Below, piece after piece: positions 18,508 through 29,122 of a stretch of 64,000 nucleotides of DNA (its first letter is position 1; every line of letters begins with the position of its first letter). Source of the DNA: an uncultured Acidimicrobiales bacterium (GTDB lineage Bacteria; Actinomycetota; Acidimicrobiia; Acidimicrobiales; SZUA-35). The position numbers and the translations under genes were made by a program. The stretch lies in the NCBI GenBank assembly GCA_937922785.1, contig CALAJQ010000023.1, positions 1-64,000 of the forward strand, given 5' to 3'. Below the pieces are notes generated by a model. That model searched no databases and was not told where the DNA came from. It was given only the letters and a program-made list of their open reading frames with translations.

Positions 18508-19776
18508 TTCTTACTACTTCTTGTTCTTGCTCTAGTCGCTGCGTCCTGCGGCGACAGCGAGACAAGCACCGAGTCGACAAGCGAGACATCAGCGCCCACA
18601 ACTAGCGCTGCCTCAGCCGAAGATCCCACGACCTCGGCCGAACCTGAGTCAACTACCACCACCGCAGCCTCAACAACCGAGGCTGAACCAGCGGCCGACG
18701 TATATGACGCCCCTGGCGATCTGGAGTTGCCGCTCGATCTTCCAGAAGCTGCTCCGGGCACGATTATCGATACCGAAGATCTAGACATCAGCTGGGCAGT
18801 AGGGCAGCGAATTGCCTATCACTCAACTTCAACCAGCGGCGAGAACATTGCTGTGACCGGCTTCGTCGCCTACCCAACTCGTGAGGCTCCGGTTGGCGGC
18901 TGGCCGCTAATTGCTTGGGCTCACGGAACGACCGGACTTGGCGACAGTTGTGCTCCGTCACATCAAGCCGAACGTGATGCGCTGGCCCAAGCACTGGTAA
19001 CTCTCGGTTTTGCGGTTGTTGCAACTGACTACGAAGGTTTGGGTACTCCGGGCACACATCCTTATGTTGTCGGCCCTAGCGAGGCCCATTCAGTGCTCGA
19101 TAGCGTACGGGCCGTGTTCGAATTGGGCCTGCCAGTTACCGATGAGTGGGTAGCATTCGGACACAGCCAAGGTGGCCACGCTGCCATGTTTACCGGCCAG
19201 CTTCAGCCAACCTATGCCCCCGAACTGAACATGATCGGTGTAGTAGCTGGCGCTCCCCCATCACAGCAAGAGACCCTTGGTGACGCACTAGTCGGTGGGG
19301 ACTTCCAGGGCTACCTGCCTATGACCGCTGCCGGGCTTGTTGCCGCCTATGACCAGCTTCAGCTAACTGACATCCTGTCGGCTGAAGCGATCGAACTAAT
19401 CGACGTGATCGAAACCGGTTGTACAGCTGACATCTTTGAGGTCTACAACCCTCTCGACTACGACGACGTTGCTATCGCCGAAGCGTGGGACTTGCCCGAG
19501 TGGCGATCAGTGTTAATCGAAAACGACACGAACCAGCTGCCCGTTGAAGCGCCGCTGTTTATTCTTCATGGCGGTGAAGACGAGCAGATACCGGTCGGGA
19601 CGTCGGCAACTTTGCTGTCTCAGCTGTGCGAGTTCGACGCCCAGGGCCCAACCATCCGAAAGGTCTACGAAGGTCAGTCTCACGCTGGGGTTCTAACCTC
19701 AGGCGCCGCGTTGCCCGATTTTCTAGCCTGGGTTAACGCCCGCTTCGCAGGTGAGCCCGCGCCAACTGACTGCTAA
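18487..19776 (+). CDS. Secreted lipoprotein lipase/esterase (alpha/beta hydrolase)
   Basis: 429 aa from the ATG at 18487; the longer frame from 18400 lacks a plausible start context. The signal MSSRRPAFLLLLVLALVAAS ends in a lipobox with Cys21, followed by a Ser/Thr/Glu-rich linker to about residue 75. The hydrolase domain shows an oxyanion segment WPLIAWAHGTTGLGDSCAPS, the nucleophile elbow FGHSQGGH with Ser227, an acid LHGGEDEQIPVG and the His of GQSHAG. The pattern is that of secretory lipases (LIP/prolyl-oligopeptidase-like). It probably hydrolyses extracellular esters while tethered to the membrane. Confidence 0.85.
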   Translation: MSSRRPAFLLLLVLALVAASCGDSETSTESTSETSAPTTSAASAEDPTTSAEPESTTTTAASTTEAEPAADVYDAPGDLELPLDLPEAAPGTIIDTEDLDISWAVGQRIAYHSTSTSGENIAVTGFVAYPTREAPVGGWPLIAWAHGTTGLGDSCAPSHQAERDALAQALVTLGFAVVATDYEGLGTPGTHPYVVGPSEAHSVLDSVRAVFELGLPVTDEWVAFGHSQGGHAAMFTGQLQPTYAPELNMIGVVAGAPPSQQETLGDALVGGDFQGYLPMTAAGLVAAYDQLQLTDILSAEAIELIDVIETGCTADIFEVYNPLDYDDVAIAEAWDLPEWRSVLIENDTNQLPVEAPLFILHGGEDEQIPVGTSATLLSQLCEFDAQGPTIRKVYEGQSHAGVLTSGAALPDFLAWVNARFAGEPAPTDC

Positions 19777-19798
19777 CTAACGTTGGCCTCGCAGAAGG

Positions 19799-21178
19799 TC
19801 ACGGAATGTCACGGAAGTGATCATCGAAGAAGGCCAGATAGTCCGCTGATCCGATCAGCTGATTTGCGGTTGCTGTCAGTCCGCCGGTTTGTTCTAGGTC
19901 GAGCAACGCAGCCTCGGCCTCAGTTGCCGTTGGCACCCTGCCGACCAACGTTCTATAGACCCCTTGGACTCGGTGCAACGATCTTGTGGCGTTTCTGTAT
20001 TCTTCGCTCTCGGCAAAGTAGAGAATGAGTTCTGGGCCAGTCAGTCCCTCTTCCATCAGACCGCCCCAGTAAGTGAATCCCTCGGCGTCAGGCTCACGCT
20101 TAAGAATGTTGCGGTAGGCAAGGGTGATGAACTGATTGTTCGACGTGGCGCCATAGCGAAGCTCGAACTCGCGGCTGGCAGCAAAGTTGACCGAGACTTC
20201 AAGCAGCGGCACGTCTTGGCTTCGCAGGTAGCGCCAGTATTCAAGGCCGCTCAAGTCTGGCGACCTGTCGAAGTAGGCCTCGTACAGTCGACTCATCTGG
20301 TTGGTTAGTCCAGAGATCTGCTCGTCGGCGGCTAAGGAATCTATGAGAACTCCTTTCTGGGCCGGGTCTGAAGTGATGGTTGGAAGCCAGTAGTTGACTT
20401 CGGCCGGTGTGGCCTCCCGGCCTGTTGCGCTCCGGATTGTGGCCTTTACGAAAGCTGTCGGATTTTCATCGGGATGCTCGAACCCGTCAATGAAAGAGGT
20501 GACGGTCGATCGCCAGTTCCTTTGTGAGTTTGGCTGCAATGATTCCTGCGCCGGGCCCTGCTCGAACGACACGTCGAATCGTGGGAGATGTTCGATGTCC
20601 CAAGAGCACTCTTCACCGTCGGGGGCAGTGAATTTGTGGGCCCCGTATGCAACTTCGCGCTCGAATCGAACCGTCTCGCACTGAAGGTTGGCTGGCCTAG
20701 TCCCAGTCTGGGCACCCGATCTGGTCACCACAAGCCAATGCACCGGAAGCGACAAGTCTTCGCCGACTTGGCCGCCGATGACTGTGTCTTCAGTGATCGG
20801 GAGTACCGGATATGACTGAGCGAAGGCGATCGGAGTTGCGCCAAACATCGGCCCAAACCGTGCTTGAGTGCCGTTCACCCAACAAAGGGCGCCCATGGGA
20901 ACTTGAAACGAAACAGTTGATGGCACCTGCACAACATCTACATACTGTGGGTCAACCGTCTCCTCGCACGCCACGCTCATTCGGCTAAGCAGCTGCCCGT
21001 TCTGGTCTTCACCGACCATATTCACAGTTATGGTCACCGACGCCTCTGCTTTGCTGTCAGCCTGGGCACCAGCATTCGGGACGTCGACTAGCACCACTGC
21101 GGGGACCAAGAGGACAAACGCCACCAGTTCGATCGCTACTAATCGCCAGCGGCCAAGTCGGGTTGCTTGTCGAATCAT
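19799..21178 (-). CDS. Secreted DUF4214 protein
   Basis: 459 aa. The N-terminus MIRQATRLGRWRLVAIELVA...NAGAQA is a signal peptide. Residues 45-215 form a domain with several Cys (VACEETVDPQ, LQCETVRFE, EECSWD) that I do not recognise, perhaps Ig-like. From about residue 235 the same four-unit DUF4214 block appears as in the genes at 4274 and 12956: a degenerate ATGREATPAEVNYW, then YFDRSPDLSGLEYW, ILKREPDAEGFTYW and LVGRVPTATEAE. Possibly co-transcribed with the upstream 21195-21593 gene (16 bp gap). Confidence 0.85.
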   Translation of the reverse strand: MIRQATRLGRWRLVAIELVAFVLLVPAVVLVDVPNAGAQADSKAEASVTITVNMVGEDQNGQLLSRMSVACEETVDPQYVDVVQVPSTVSFQVPMGALCWVNGTQARFGPMFGATPIAFAQSYPVLPITEDTVIGGQVGEDLSLPVHWLVVTRSGAQTGTRPANLQCETVRFEREVAYGAHKFTAPDGEECSWDIEHLPRFDVSFEQGPAQESLQPNSQRNWRSTVTSFIDGFEHPDENPTAFVKATIRSATGREATPAEVNYWLPTITSDPAQKGVLIDSLAADEQISGLTNQMSRLYEAYFDRSPDLSGLEYWRYLRSQDVPLLEVSVNFAASREFELRYGATSNNQFITLAYRNILKREPDAEGFTYWGGLMEEGLTGPELILYFAESEEYRNATRSLHRVQGVYRTLVGRVPTATEAEAALLDLEQTGGLTATANQLIGSADYLAFFDDHFRDIP

Positions 21179-21194
21179 AAACGACGAGTGTAGG

Positions 21195-21593
21195 TCAGAG
21201 GATGAAGGCCGCGGTCACGCCTACTTGACGGCCCACGGTGGTCACCTGCATTCGATCGGCAAGCTTGCCAGACGCCAAAGCTTCCGTGGTTCCGGCGGCG
21301 ATCTCCTGGCCAGCCTGACTCAGGACCCGGAGAAAAATCTCGGACCCATCTTGGCCGTAGCTGTATCTGATTTCTTGACCGACCGCTGATGCCCTAATCG
21401 CGCTAGTCAACAGGTCACCGAAAACCAGAACTACGTCGCTGGCCGTGAGGCTGTTAACACCTGGTCGTCGGTTAACCCAATCTCTTAGGTGCCCTACCGC
21501 CGGGTCGACCTCTGCCGGGTCGGTTGAGATCCACCCCGTCGTCCGCAGCGGTACTCGCGCTGAAACGCCTCTATCTATGGTTGCCAATTTCAA
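21195..21593 (-). CDS. Hypothetical protein, distantly anti-sigma-kinase-like
   Basis: 132 aa. SDVVLVFGDLLTSAIRAS followed by IRYSYGQDGSEIFLRVLSQAGQ resembles the N-box and following strand of HATPase_c_2 (RsbW-like) domains, where a Glu-Leu-xx-Asn-Ala motif normally sits. Here the Asn is replaced and no glycine-rich ATP lid is clear, so ATP binding is doubtful. Homology is weak. It lies 16 bp upstream of the DUF4214 gene, and no sigma factor or phosphatase partner is adjacent. Confidence 0.45.
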   Translation of the reverse strand: MKLATIDRGVSARVPLRTTGWISTDPAEVDPAVGHLRDWVNRRPGVNSLTASDVVLVFGDLLTSAIRASAVGQEIRYSYGQDGSEIFLRVLSQAGQEIAAGTTEALASGKLADRMQVTTVGRQVGVTAAFIL

Positions 21594-21834
21594 AGTCTTG
21601 CCGCCTGGTGTTTGACCCTTGCTTACTTACTGACGAATGAATAGCAACTAAGTCGCGACTCCATAGGCATTGGAGAACATCTGCCCAGAGGCGCCGGGTA
21701 AATGTGCCAGCTCGACCTGCGGCCGCCGGGTTCTCACACCGATCGGTGGAGCCGAGATGGATTTCTTTCGCGGGTTTCTCTGCAAGTTAGCTTTTTGCGC
21801 ATGACTGTCGTACCCCCTGACTATTGTGGTCTTT

Positions 21835-23130
21835 ATGGCAGGTGGGTCCCAGGCGGGGTTTCAACCAGAGGTTGCTGATGCAATGTTCTCCGACTTGGAG
21901 GACTGCCTACAACACGCGCCCGCCGCTACTACAACGGTTGGTTTGGTGGCGAAATACCGTCGCCGGCTCAACGCCATCGAAGCCCGGGTTCTGGCCGACA
22001 TGAAGGCTGCTGGCAACACTGATCGCAACAACGAATCAGCCGCCCGAGCAACCGGCTCGTCCAAGAAAGTCGCAGCGGCAGCTGCCAAACGAGCATCAGC
22101 TGTAGCTAACAATCGGTCACTTCTAAATGCCTTGGCCGAGGGTGACATTGGCGAGAGCGAACTCGATGCTATCGCTCACGCGGCTAGCGAGACTGACGGT
22201 GCCGGCGCGATGTCTGAAGAATTGTTCGACCAAGTAAAGGCAGCCGGACCTGACAAAGCAAATGCCGTCGCCCGCCAGTGGGTTGATGAACAAAAAGCCC
22301 AAGACGAACACGATGCTCGTTATGAACGCCAACGTCGAATGCGTAAAGTCAGCCGGTTCACTACACGCCGCGGAACCGCAGCCCTCATGGCCGAAGGCGA
22401 CGATGAAATGATCAACCAGATCGAAGGCTGGCTGGCAGACAAAGCCGACGAACTGTTCAAAGCTGATGGTGGACGAGACCTACCCACCCACAAACACCCC
22501 CGCACATATGACCAGCGACGGTTTGACGCCTTCGCCGAACTTATGGCCGGGGGCTCTACTTCCTCTGGCAGTTCCGACAGTTCGGGGTCAGCGACGTTTC
22601 ATGTAGTCACCTACGCCGCCGACTGGAATGACGATGGGCCAGCGAAGGGTTTCAATCTTGACGGCCGCCGGCTACCAACCGCTGTGCTGGAACGGATGTA
22701 TTGCAAAGCGGCGTTTGTTGGCACTGTGTTTGACTGCGAAGGCGAGGTGTTGTTCCACGGCCGAAAGAAACGACTAGCCACCTCAGCCCAAACCCGGGCC
22801 CTGATCGCCCGAGACCAAGGCTGTGTGCAATGCGGAGCCAACCCGAACCGGTGCCAAGCCCACCACCTGACACCCTTCAACTCCCCCAAGGCCGGCCAAA
22901 CCGATATCGATGCGATGGCGTTACTGTGCACCAGCTGTCACACCCAACTGCACGACAACAAACAAACCCTCTACTGGACCCACGGACCGCCCCGACGCGG
23001 CCCCACCCCACCCACCGGTGACAATCCAGACAGACACCTGCATGAGGTAACGAACACCCCAACGCGGGTCTGGAAAACAAGACCCGCAGCACCTAACGAA
23101 ATCGCAGCCAATCGGCGGCAGGCCGGATAG
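21835..23130 (+). CDS. HNH endonuclease of the DUF222 type
   Basis: 431 aa from the ATG at 21835 (a GTG at 21826 is possible). The helical N-terminal DUF222-like region (VGLVAKYRRRLNAIEARVLA..., about 30-240) is followed by a C-terminal HNH domain: RDQGCVQCGANPNRCQAHHL, then LLCTSCHTQLHD. This gives two CxxC zinc pairs and the catalytic HH...H. These proteins form large, often multicopy families in actinobacteria, and their biological role is unsettled. No phage or restriction partner is adjacent, and it does not appear to be part of a mobile element here. Confidence 0.85.
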   Translation: MAGGSQAGFQPEVADAMFSDLEDCLQHAPAATTTVGLVAKYRRRLNAIEARVLADMKAAGNTDRNNESAARATGSSKKVAAAAAKRASAVANNRSLLNALAEGDIGESELDAIAHAASETDGAGAMSEELFDQVKAAGPDKANAVARQWVDEQKAQDEHDARYERQRRMRKVSRFTTRRGTAALMAEGDDEMINQIEGWLADKADELFKADGGRDLPTHKHPRTYDQRRFDAFAELMAGGSTSSGSSDSSGSATFHVVTYAADWNDDGPAKGFNLDGRRLPTAVLERMYCKAAFVGTVFDCEGEVLFHGRKKRLATSAQTRALIARDQGCVQCGANPNRCQAHHLTPFNSPKAGQTDIDAMALLCTSCHTQLHDNKQTLYWTHGPPRRGPTPPTGDNPDRHLHEVTNTPTRVWKTRPAAPNEIAANRRQAG

Positions 23131-23142
23131 CAAATTTTACAT

Positions 23143-23176
23143 TTCATGATTCTTGACAAGGTCCAGTATTCATGAT
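23143..23176 (+). promoter_or_regulatory. Pair of TTCATGAT boxes over the furA promoter (candidate FurA operator)
   Basis: TTCATGAT occurs at 23143-23150 and again at 23169-23176, 26 bp apart and each containing the palindrome TCATGA. The boxes abut the -35 and overlap the -10 of the proposed furA promoter. Actinobacterial FurA proteins autorepress from sites at this position; that these boxes bind FurA is inference. Confidence 0.5.
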
Positions 23177-23181
23177 GTAGT
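23153..23181 (+). promoter_or_regulatory. Candidate sigma-70-type promoter for furA-katG, likely leaderless
   Basis: TTGACA (23153-23158), a 17-bp spacer, and TGTAGT (23176-23181). Transcription would start around 23188, essentially at the furA ATG (23189), so the mRNA would be leaderless. There is no Shine-Dalgarno sequence before this ATG, which fits. Confidence 0.55.
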
Positions 23182-23188
23182 CCAAGTC

Positions 23189-23617
23189 ATGAGCAGCGGG
23201 TTCACTGAGGCAACCACCCAGTTGTTGAGAGACAACGGCGTGCAGGTGACGGCTCAACGAATCGCAATTCTTGAGGCCGTCAAAGACTCCCCGCACGCAA
23301 CCGCAGATGAGTTGGCAGACGAAGTTCGCAATCAGATCGGCACCATCTCGAGGCAGGCCGTTTATGACTCGCTAAGTGTCCTCGTTGACAAGAACCTACT
23401 GCGCCGAATCCAGCCCGCTGGCTCGGCCGCTCGCTATGAAGATCGAGTCGGTGACAATCATCACCACATGATCTGCAGAGACTGCCGAACCATGCACGAC
23501 GTTGACTGCGCAGTCGATGAAGTGCCGTGTCTGTCACCGAGCGCAAGTCATGGCTTCGAGATAGACGAGGCAGAAGTCATCTACTGGGGACGCTGCCCTG
23601 CATGTCAGTCCCAGTAG
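23189..23617 (+). CDS. furA: Fur-family regulator (FurA type)
   Basis: 142 aa from the ATG at 23189 ([13 protein letters not shown]); the longer frame from 23153 starts inside the promoter. The winged helix covers [20 protein letters not shown] and [19 protein letters not shown]. The dimerisation domain keeps the metal ligands HHH, CRDC and the C-terminal CPAC zinc pair. Position 83 bp upstream of katG in the same direction is the classic actinobacterial furA-katG arrangement, in which FurA represses both genes and is released by peroxide or metal change. Confidence 0.92.
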   Translation: MSSGFTEATTQLLRDNGVQVTAQRIAILEAVKDSPHATADELADEVRNQIGTISRQAVYDSLSVLVDKNLLRRIQPAGSAARYEDRVGDNHHHMICRDCRTMHDVDCAVDEVPCLSPSASHGFEIDEAEVIYWGRCPACQSQ

Positions 23618-23673
23618 TCCCGATCCGAAAAACCTGCAAGAAACAACAAAAAAAAACCCGTGAAAGAAACTAA

Positions 23674-25854
<2,181 letters not shown>

Positions 25855-25874
25855 GCAAACAGCAATACCCAGCT

Positions 25875-25922
25875 TTCTGTCATAGGTTTATCGGGCTATG
25901 GGCCGATAAACCTATGACAGAA
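25875..25922 (+). terminator. Perfect 20-bp stem terminator shared by katG and the convergent gene
   Basis: TTCTGTCATAGGTTTATCGG (25875-25894) pairs with 25903-25922 without mismatch across an 8-nt loop, followed by GCAGTTTTTGG on the plus strand. It starts 21 bp after the katG stop. The opposite gene's last codons and TGA (25882-25880) lie inside the stem, so the minus-strand message would stop within the hairpin. Confidence 0.9.
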
Positions 25923-26593
25923 GCAGTTTTTGGACTCGGTTGAACCGCCATATGACCAGTGCAGCCAAGAACGCTGCCGTAGACAATGTGACCCAAAAGG
26001 CTTAAGGCAATAGTTGCCGGAGTCAGCGCGAACAACTGAGACTGACCATCAGGAGCCACAATCAGTGTAATCACTAGGCCAGTCCATATCGCCAAGCCAA
26101 ATGCGACTCCGGCAACACGCTGTCGGACCCAATGGCCAGCGAGCGGGGCCACCATTTTGAACGCCATGCCCATTCCTGCGCCGTTGCCGAGATAGCGCCA
26201 TAGATAGCCGACTGTCCAATTGGTGTCGGGGTTATCGAACAGCCATATCCCAATCTTAGGAATGAAGTCAGGCCAACCGCCAAAGACCACAAACGGAATC
26301 CGGGTCATGTCATAGATCGTGACTGCAACGAGCCCATAACCGAGACCGCTAACCACCAACCGCCTGTATTGGGGATGGTTGCACGCAATGGCACAACCGG
26401 CCGTTATGGCCGCAGCCACCAAGATTGGCCCGCCGAAATTCAGTGGTACAAGACCCAGTATCGACAAAGCCAGCGACCCTATAGGAGCAAAGCCGAGCAA
26501 GAAATAGCTCAGCCGAATGCGAGTGTCAGTAGCACGAAGCGATGGACGATCCGACTGGGTACTAGATCCTTCATATGGCGAGATGACCGCCAC
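25880..26593 (-). CDS. Six-helix membrane protein of unknown function
   Basis: 237 aa. Six hydrophobic stretches are visible, starting at FLLGFAPIGSLALSILGLVP. Other notable segments are IYDMTRIPFVVFGGWPDFIP and the helix pair LWRYLGNGAGMGMAFKM and LLGHIVYGSVLGC. I do not recognise a family. The conserved-looking polar residues (H, R, D) in helices could suggest transport or an enzyme. It is divergent from the DppB-like permease and convergent with katG. Confidence 0.7.
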   Translation of the reverse strand: MAVISPYEGSSTQSDRPSLRATDTRIRLSYFLLGFAPIGSLALSILGLVPLNFGGPILVAAAITAGCAIACNHPQYRRLVVSGLGYGLVAVTIYDMTRIPFVVFGGWPDFIPKIGIWLFDNPDTNWTVGYLWRYLGNGAGMGMAFKMVAPLAGHWVRQRVAGVAFGLAIWTGLVITLIVAPDGQSQLFALTPATIALSLLGHIVYGSVLGCTGHMAVQPSPKTASVIGLSAHSPINL

Positions 26594-26716
26594 TTGTCCT
26601 CCTCTACGAGAAACTCAGCGGCACAACGGTGTGCCTATCTCTGGTTCGTCGCCGGGAGCCCCGTCGGTTCGCGACTCTGTCTGATTTTGCAGGCTGTTTT
26701 AGCGGGCTGGTTTTGC

Positions 26717-27703
26717 ATGATGTTTCTGCGGTCGCTAACACTGGCCACTGTGTTCGTGGCCAAATTACTTTTCCGAGCTGTCGGAACGATGGTTGTGACC
26801 ACACTGCTGCTGTTCGTGGGAATCGAGATTTCGATTCCAGGCGGATACCGCACCGTTGTGCTGCCGAACGGCTTTAACCCACAAAGCGCACGTCACAATG
26901 CAATCGTCGAAGAGTTCCACTTGGATGACCCGGTAATTGTTCGCTATCTACACTGGGTCAGCGACGCGGTCAGGGGTGACTTCGGCAAGTCAAACCGAGG
27001 GGCTGAAGGGGTTTTTGAAGCCATAATCCACCGCCTGCCAATCTCGCTAGAGATCGCCCTGGCCTCAATCACCTTGGCCGCCACCGCCGGAATACTGATC
27101 GGCGTCCTGGCCGCCTCCAGCAGAAACCCCCGCCGCAGCCGAGTACTGGCAGTCGTCATGGCAAGCGCCCAAGCAGTCCCTGTCTATCTATCTGCCACCA
27201 TCCTCATTTCGGTGTTCGCAGTCACGTTGCAGTGGTCGCGGGCTTCGGGTTGGGTAAGACTGACCGATTCTGTAAGCGGCAACCTCGGGGCGTTGGTCTT
27301 GCCAACGGTTGCCCTCGCCTTTGCCGAGATTGGCTATATCGCCCGAACTGTCAAGGCCGATGTCACTGCAGTACTACACGAAGACTATGTCACTTCGGCC
27401 ATGAGTAAGGGCATGAGCAGCCGCTACGTCCTGTTCCGACACGCTCTCAGACCTGCGTCACTTGGTGCCCTCAACGCGATTGGCGTAAATGTCGGCGCAA
27501 TGCTTTCGGGCGCTGTCTTGATCGAAATCGTGTTCGGACTGGGCGGCCTAGGACAACTGCTGTTCGAAGCAAGCTTTGCCCGTGATCTGTATCTGCTCCT
27601 CGGCCTGACCGTCTATTCGGTGGGAGTGTTTATCGTGATCAACACCATTGTTGACCTCGTCGTCTTTTGGGCTGACCCGCGCATCCGCCGATCGAGCCGA
27701 TAG
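26717..27703 (+). CDS. Lone DppB/OppB-type ABC transporter permease
   Basis: 328 aa from the ATG at 26717 (MMFLRSLTLATVFVAKLLFR); the 116 residues upstream in frame are not membrane-like and overlap the divergent gene. The binding-protein-dependent permease signature is clear: LPISLEIALASITLAATAG, the EAA-loop region YVTSAMSKGMSSRYVLFRHA and the ending FWADPRIR. This family imports peptides or nickel together with a DppC partner, two ATPases and a binding protein. None of these is next to it, so it must work with subunits encoded elsewhere or be a relict. Confidence 0.8.
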   Translation: MMFLRSLTLATVFVAKLLFRAVGTMVVTTLLLFVGIEISIPGGYRTVVLPNGFNPQSARHNAIVEEFHLDDPVIVRYLHWVSDAVRGDFGKSNRGAEGVFEAIIHRLPISLEIALASITLAATAGILIGVLAASSRNPRRSRVLAVVMASAQAVPVYLSATILISVFAVTLQWSRASGWVRLTDSVSGNLGALVLPTVALAFAEIGYIARTVKADVTAVLHEDYVTSAMSKGMSSRYVLFRHALRPASLGALNAIGVNVGAMLSGAVLIEIVFGLGGLGQLLFEASFARDLYLLLGLTVYSVGVFIVINTIVDLVVFWADPRIRRSSR

Positions 27704-27715
27704 CGACCCGAATTG

Positions 27716-27990
27716 TTAGCTCGATTGAACATCAGCCAAAGGACGACCGAGGATCATCGCCACGCGATAGCGGCCAAGGGTTGCTAACTCCTGGTTTACT
27801 TCGTTGTGAACATCTGAAGCTGCCTTGACCGAATCCCAGAGCCGCTTTGACCAATCGTGTGCTGGCTGGTTCTCCGCCAGGCCAAGCGCCTGGTGCGCCT
27901 CTGTGAGAGCTGTCGAGTAGCCGCCGCGGCTCGTTGCCCGGCATCCAACGCCAAAGCAACGGCAAGCTTCATCTGCTGCGTGCTCTCCAT
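27716..27990 (-). pseudogene. Small gene with an apparent frameshift
   Basis: The frame from 27990 reads MESTQQMKLAVALALDAGQR and then turns into Arg/Gln-rich nonsense. The adjacent frame picks up near 27920 with plausible sequence (TALTEAHQALGLAENQP, WSKRLWDSVKAASDV, ELATLGRYRVAMILG) to the stop at 27716. Joined, they make a protein of about 90 aa, largely helical, with no family recognised. A single indel in the run of GCC/GCG codons would explain it. It may be real decay or a sequence error. Confidence 0.4.
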
Positions 27991-28085
27991 TCAACAAGCA
28001 TATGATTCAGACCCTGATCCGACAAGTTCGACCCTCGCCGGGAGTGGGCCACACATCTCAAGTAGCGACTACTTCAAGCCCTTGA

Positions 28086-28646
28086 TCTCTACATGGTGGC
28101 AACGGTCCAGGAACTGCAGCCAACCAACTCTCCTACCCGTCTTCATTGGCGCTTGATGCCGACGGGTCGCTGTACATAACCGACCTTTCCAACAACCGCA
28201 TCCAGAAGCTAACCAGCGACGGAATCGTCACCACGGTCGCTGGAGGGAACGGCGAAGGGTCCGCTAACGATCAGCTAGATAGCCCCGAGGGTTTAGCTAT
28301 CGACGATAATGGTTTGCTGTACATCGGCGACACCTCCAACCATCGCGTTCAGAGGCTGGGTTCAAACTATCTCGAAGCCACAACACTCGAAGAGCTAACG
28401 CTAGCAACCAATTTCGAGCCCACTGATGCCGATCTCTTACGCCTTTACATTACGTTTTTCAACCGGCAGCCTGATCTTGGCGGCGCTAAGTATTGGCTGG
28501 GAATCCGCCGAGACGGATACAACCTACTCGAGATCTCGGGCTTCATGTCCGACAGCAACGAGTTCTCCAACAATTACAGCGGAACAACTGACGAACAATA
28601 CGTAGCGCGAAGCCAACCCCTTCCCAAAGGCCAGCTAGCTAACTAA
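28086..28646 (+). pseudogene. Truncated NHL-repeat/DUF4214 gene remnant
   Basis: The coding sequence begins right after an in-frame TGA (28083-28085): HGGNGPGTAANQLSYPSSLA, then NHL strands SLYITDLSNNRIQKLTSDG and LLYIGDTSNHRVQRLG. One DUF4214 unit follows (LYITFFNRQPDLGGAKYW), then the frame breaks off after about 25 more residues with an unrelated tail. Upstream, another frame contains STLAGSGPHISS, which looks like an earlier NHL blade. With no start codon (only TTG), no signal peptide and a cut DUF4214 block, this is best read as a decayed secreted propeller protein. Confidence 0.6.
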
Positions 28647-28675
28647 CAGAGCTCATCGAGGGTAGTCCAACTGGG

Positions 28676-29122
28676 CTAGCGGATCATCGTGCCGTAGCAG
28701 AAGACCTCAGCAACTGGAGACTTGCCACCTACGTCAGAGGTTTCAAACCTGACGTTGATGATGGAGGTCCCCCCTTGCTGGATCGCACTTTCGATCATCC
28801 GCAGTTGTGCCTGACGACGGCCATTTGTCATGACGCGCTGAAATCCCTTCACCTCGCCACCGAACAGCTGCCGGAAGCTAGCAAGAAATTGCTTTAAGTA
28901 GCCAGTGCCCATTACCACGTTGCCGGTTACAAGCACACCGCTGGCTGCTGTCGTGCCGCCGACTGGCTTGGAAAGGTCCATCACGGGAAAGGCGCCGATG
29001 GCGGCTTCGCGTTTGGAGAGGTCGGCCTCGAGTCGATTTTCCATCACAAGGCCCACAAGGCTGAGGACGCCGTAAAGGACGAACATGATTAAGAAGGGCG
29101 ACAGACCAAGCAGAATCTCCAT
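28676..29122 (-). CDS. YbjQ/UPF0145 family protein with N-terminal membrane helix
   Basis: 148 aa. Residues 3-27 (LLGLSPFLIMFVLYGVLSLV) form a membrane anchor. The rest is a YbjQ-type domain (DUF74): VLVTGNVVMGTG, FGGEVKGFQRVMTNGRRQAQ, MIESAIQQGGTSIINVRFET and VAEVFCYGT. YbjQ proteins form pentamers and were annotated as heavy-metal-binding by structure only. The ATG overlaps the stop of the upstream YbjQ gene by one base (TGATG), implying coupled translation. Confidence 0.85.
   Translation of the reverse strand: MEILLGLSPFLIMFVLYGVLSLVGLVMENRLEADLSKREAAIGAFPVMDLSKPVGGTTAASGVLVTGNVVMGTGYLKQFLASFRQLFGGEVKGFQRVMTNGRRQAQLRMIESAIQQGGTSIINVRFETSDVGGKSPVAEVFCYGTMIR

Noticed and set aside
21835-23130. 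HNH nuclease as evidence for a prophage, intron or defence island
   Set aside because: DUF222-HNH genes are common chromosomal families in actinobacteria, and no phage, reverse transcriptase or restriction genes surround it.
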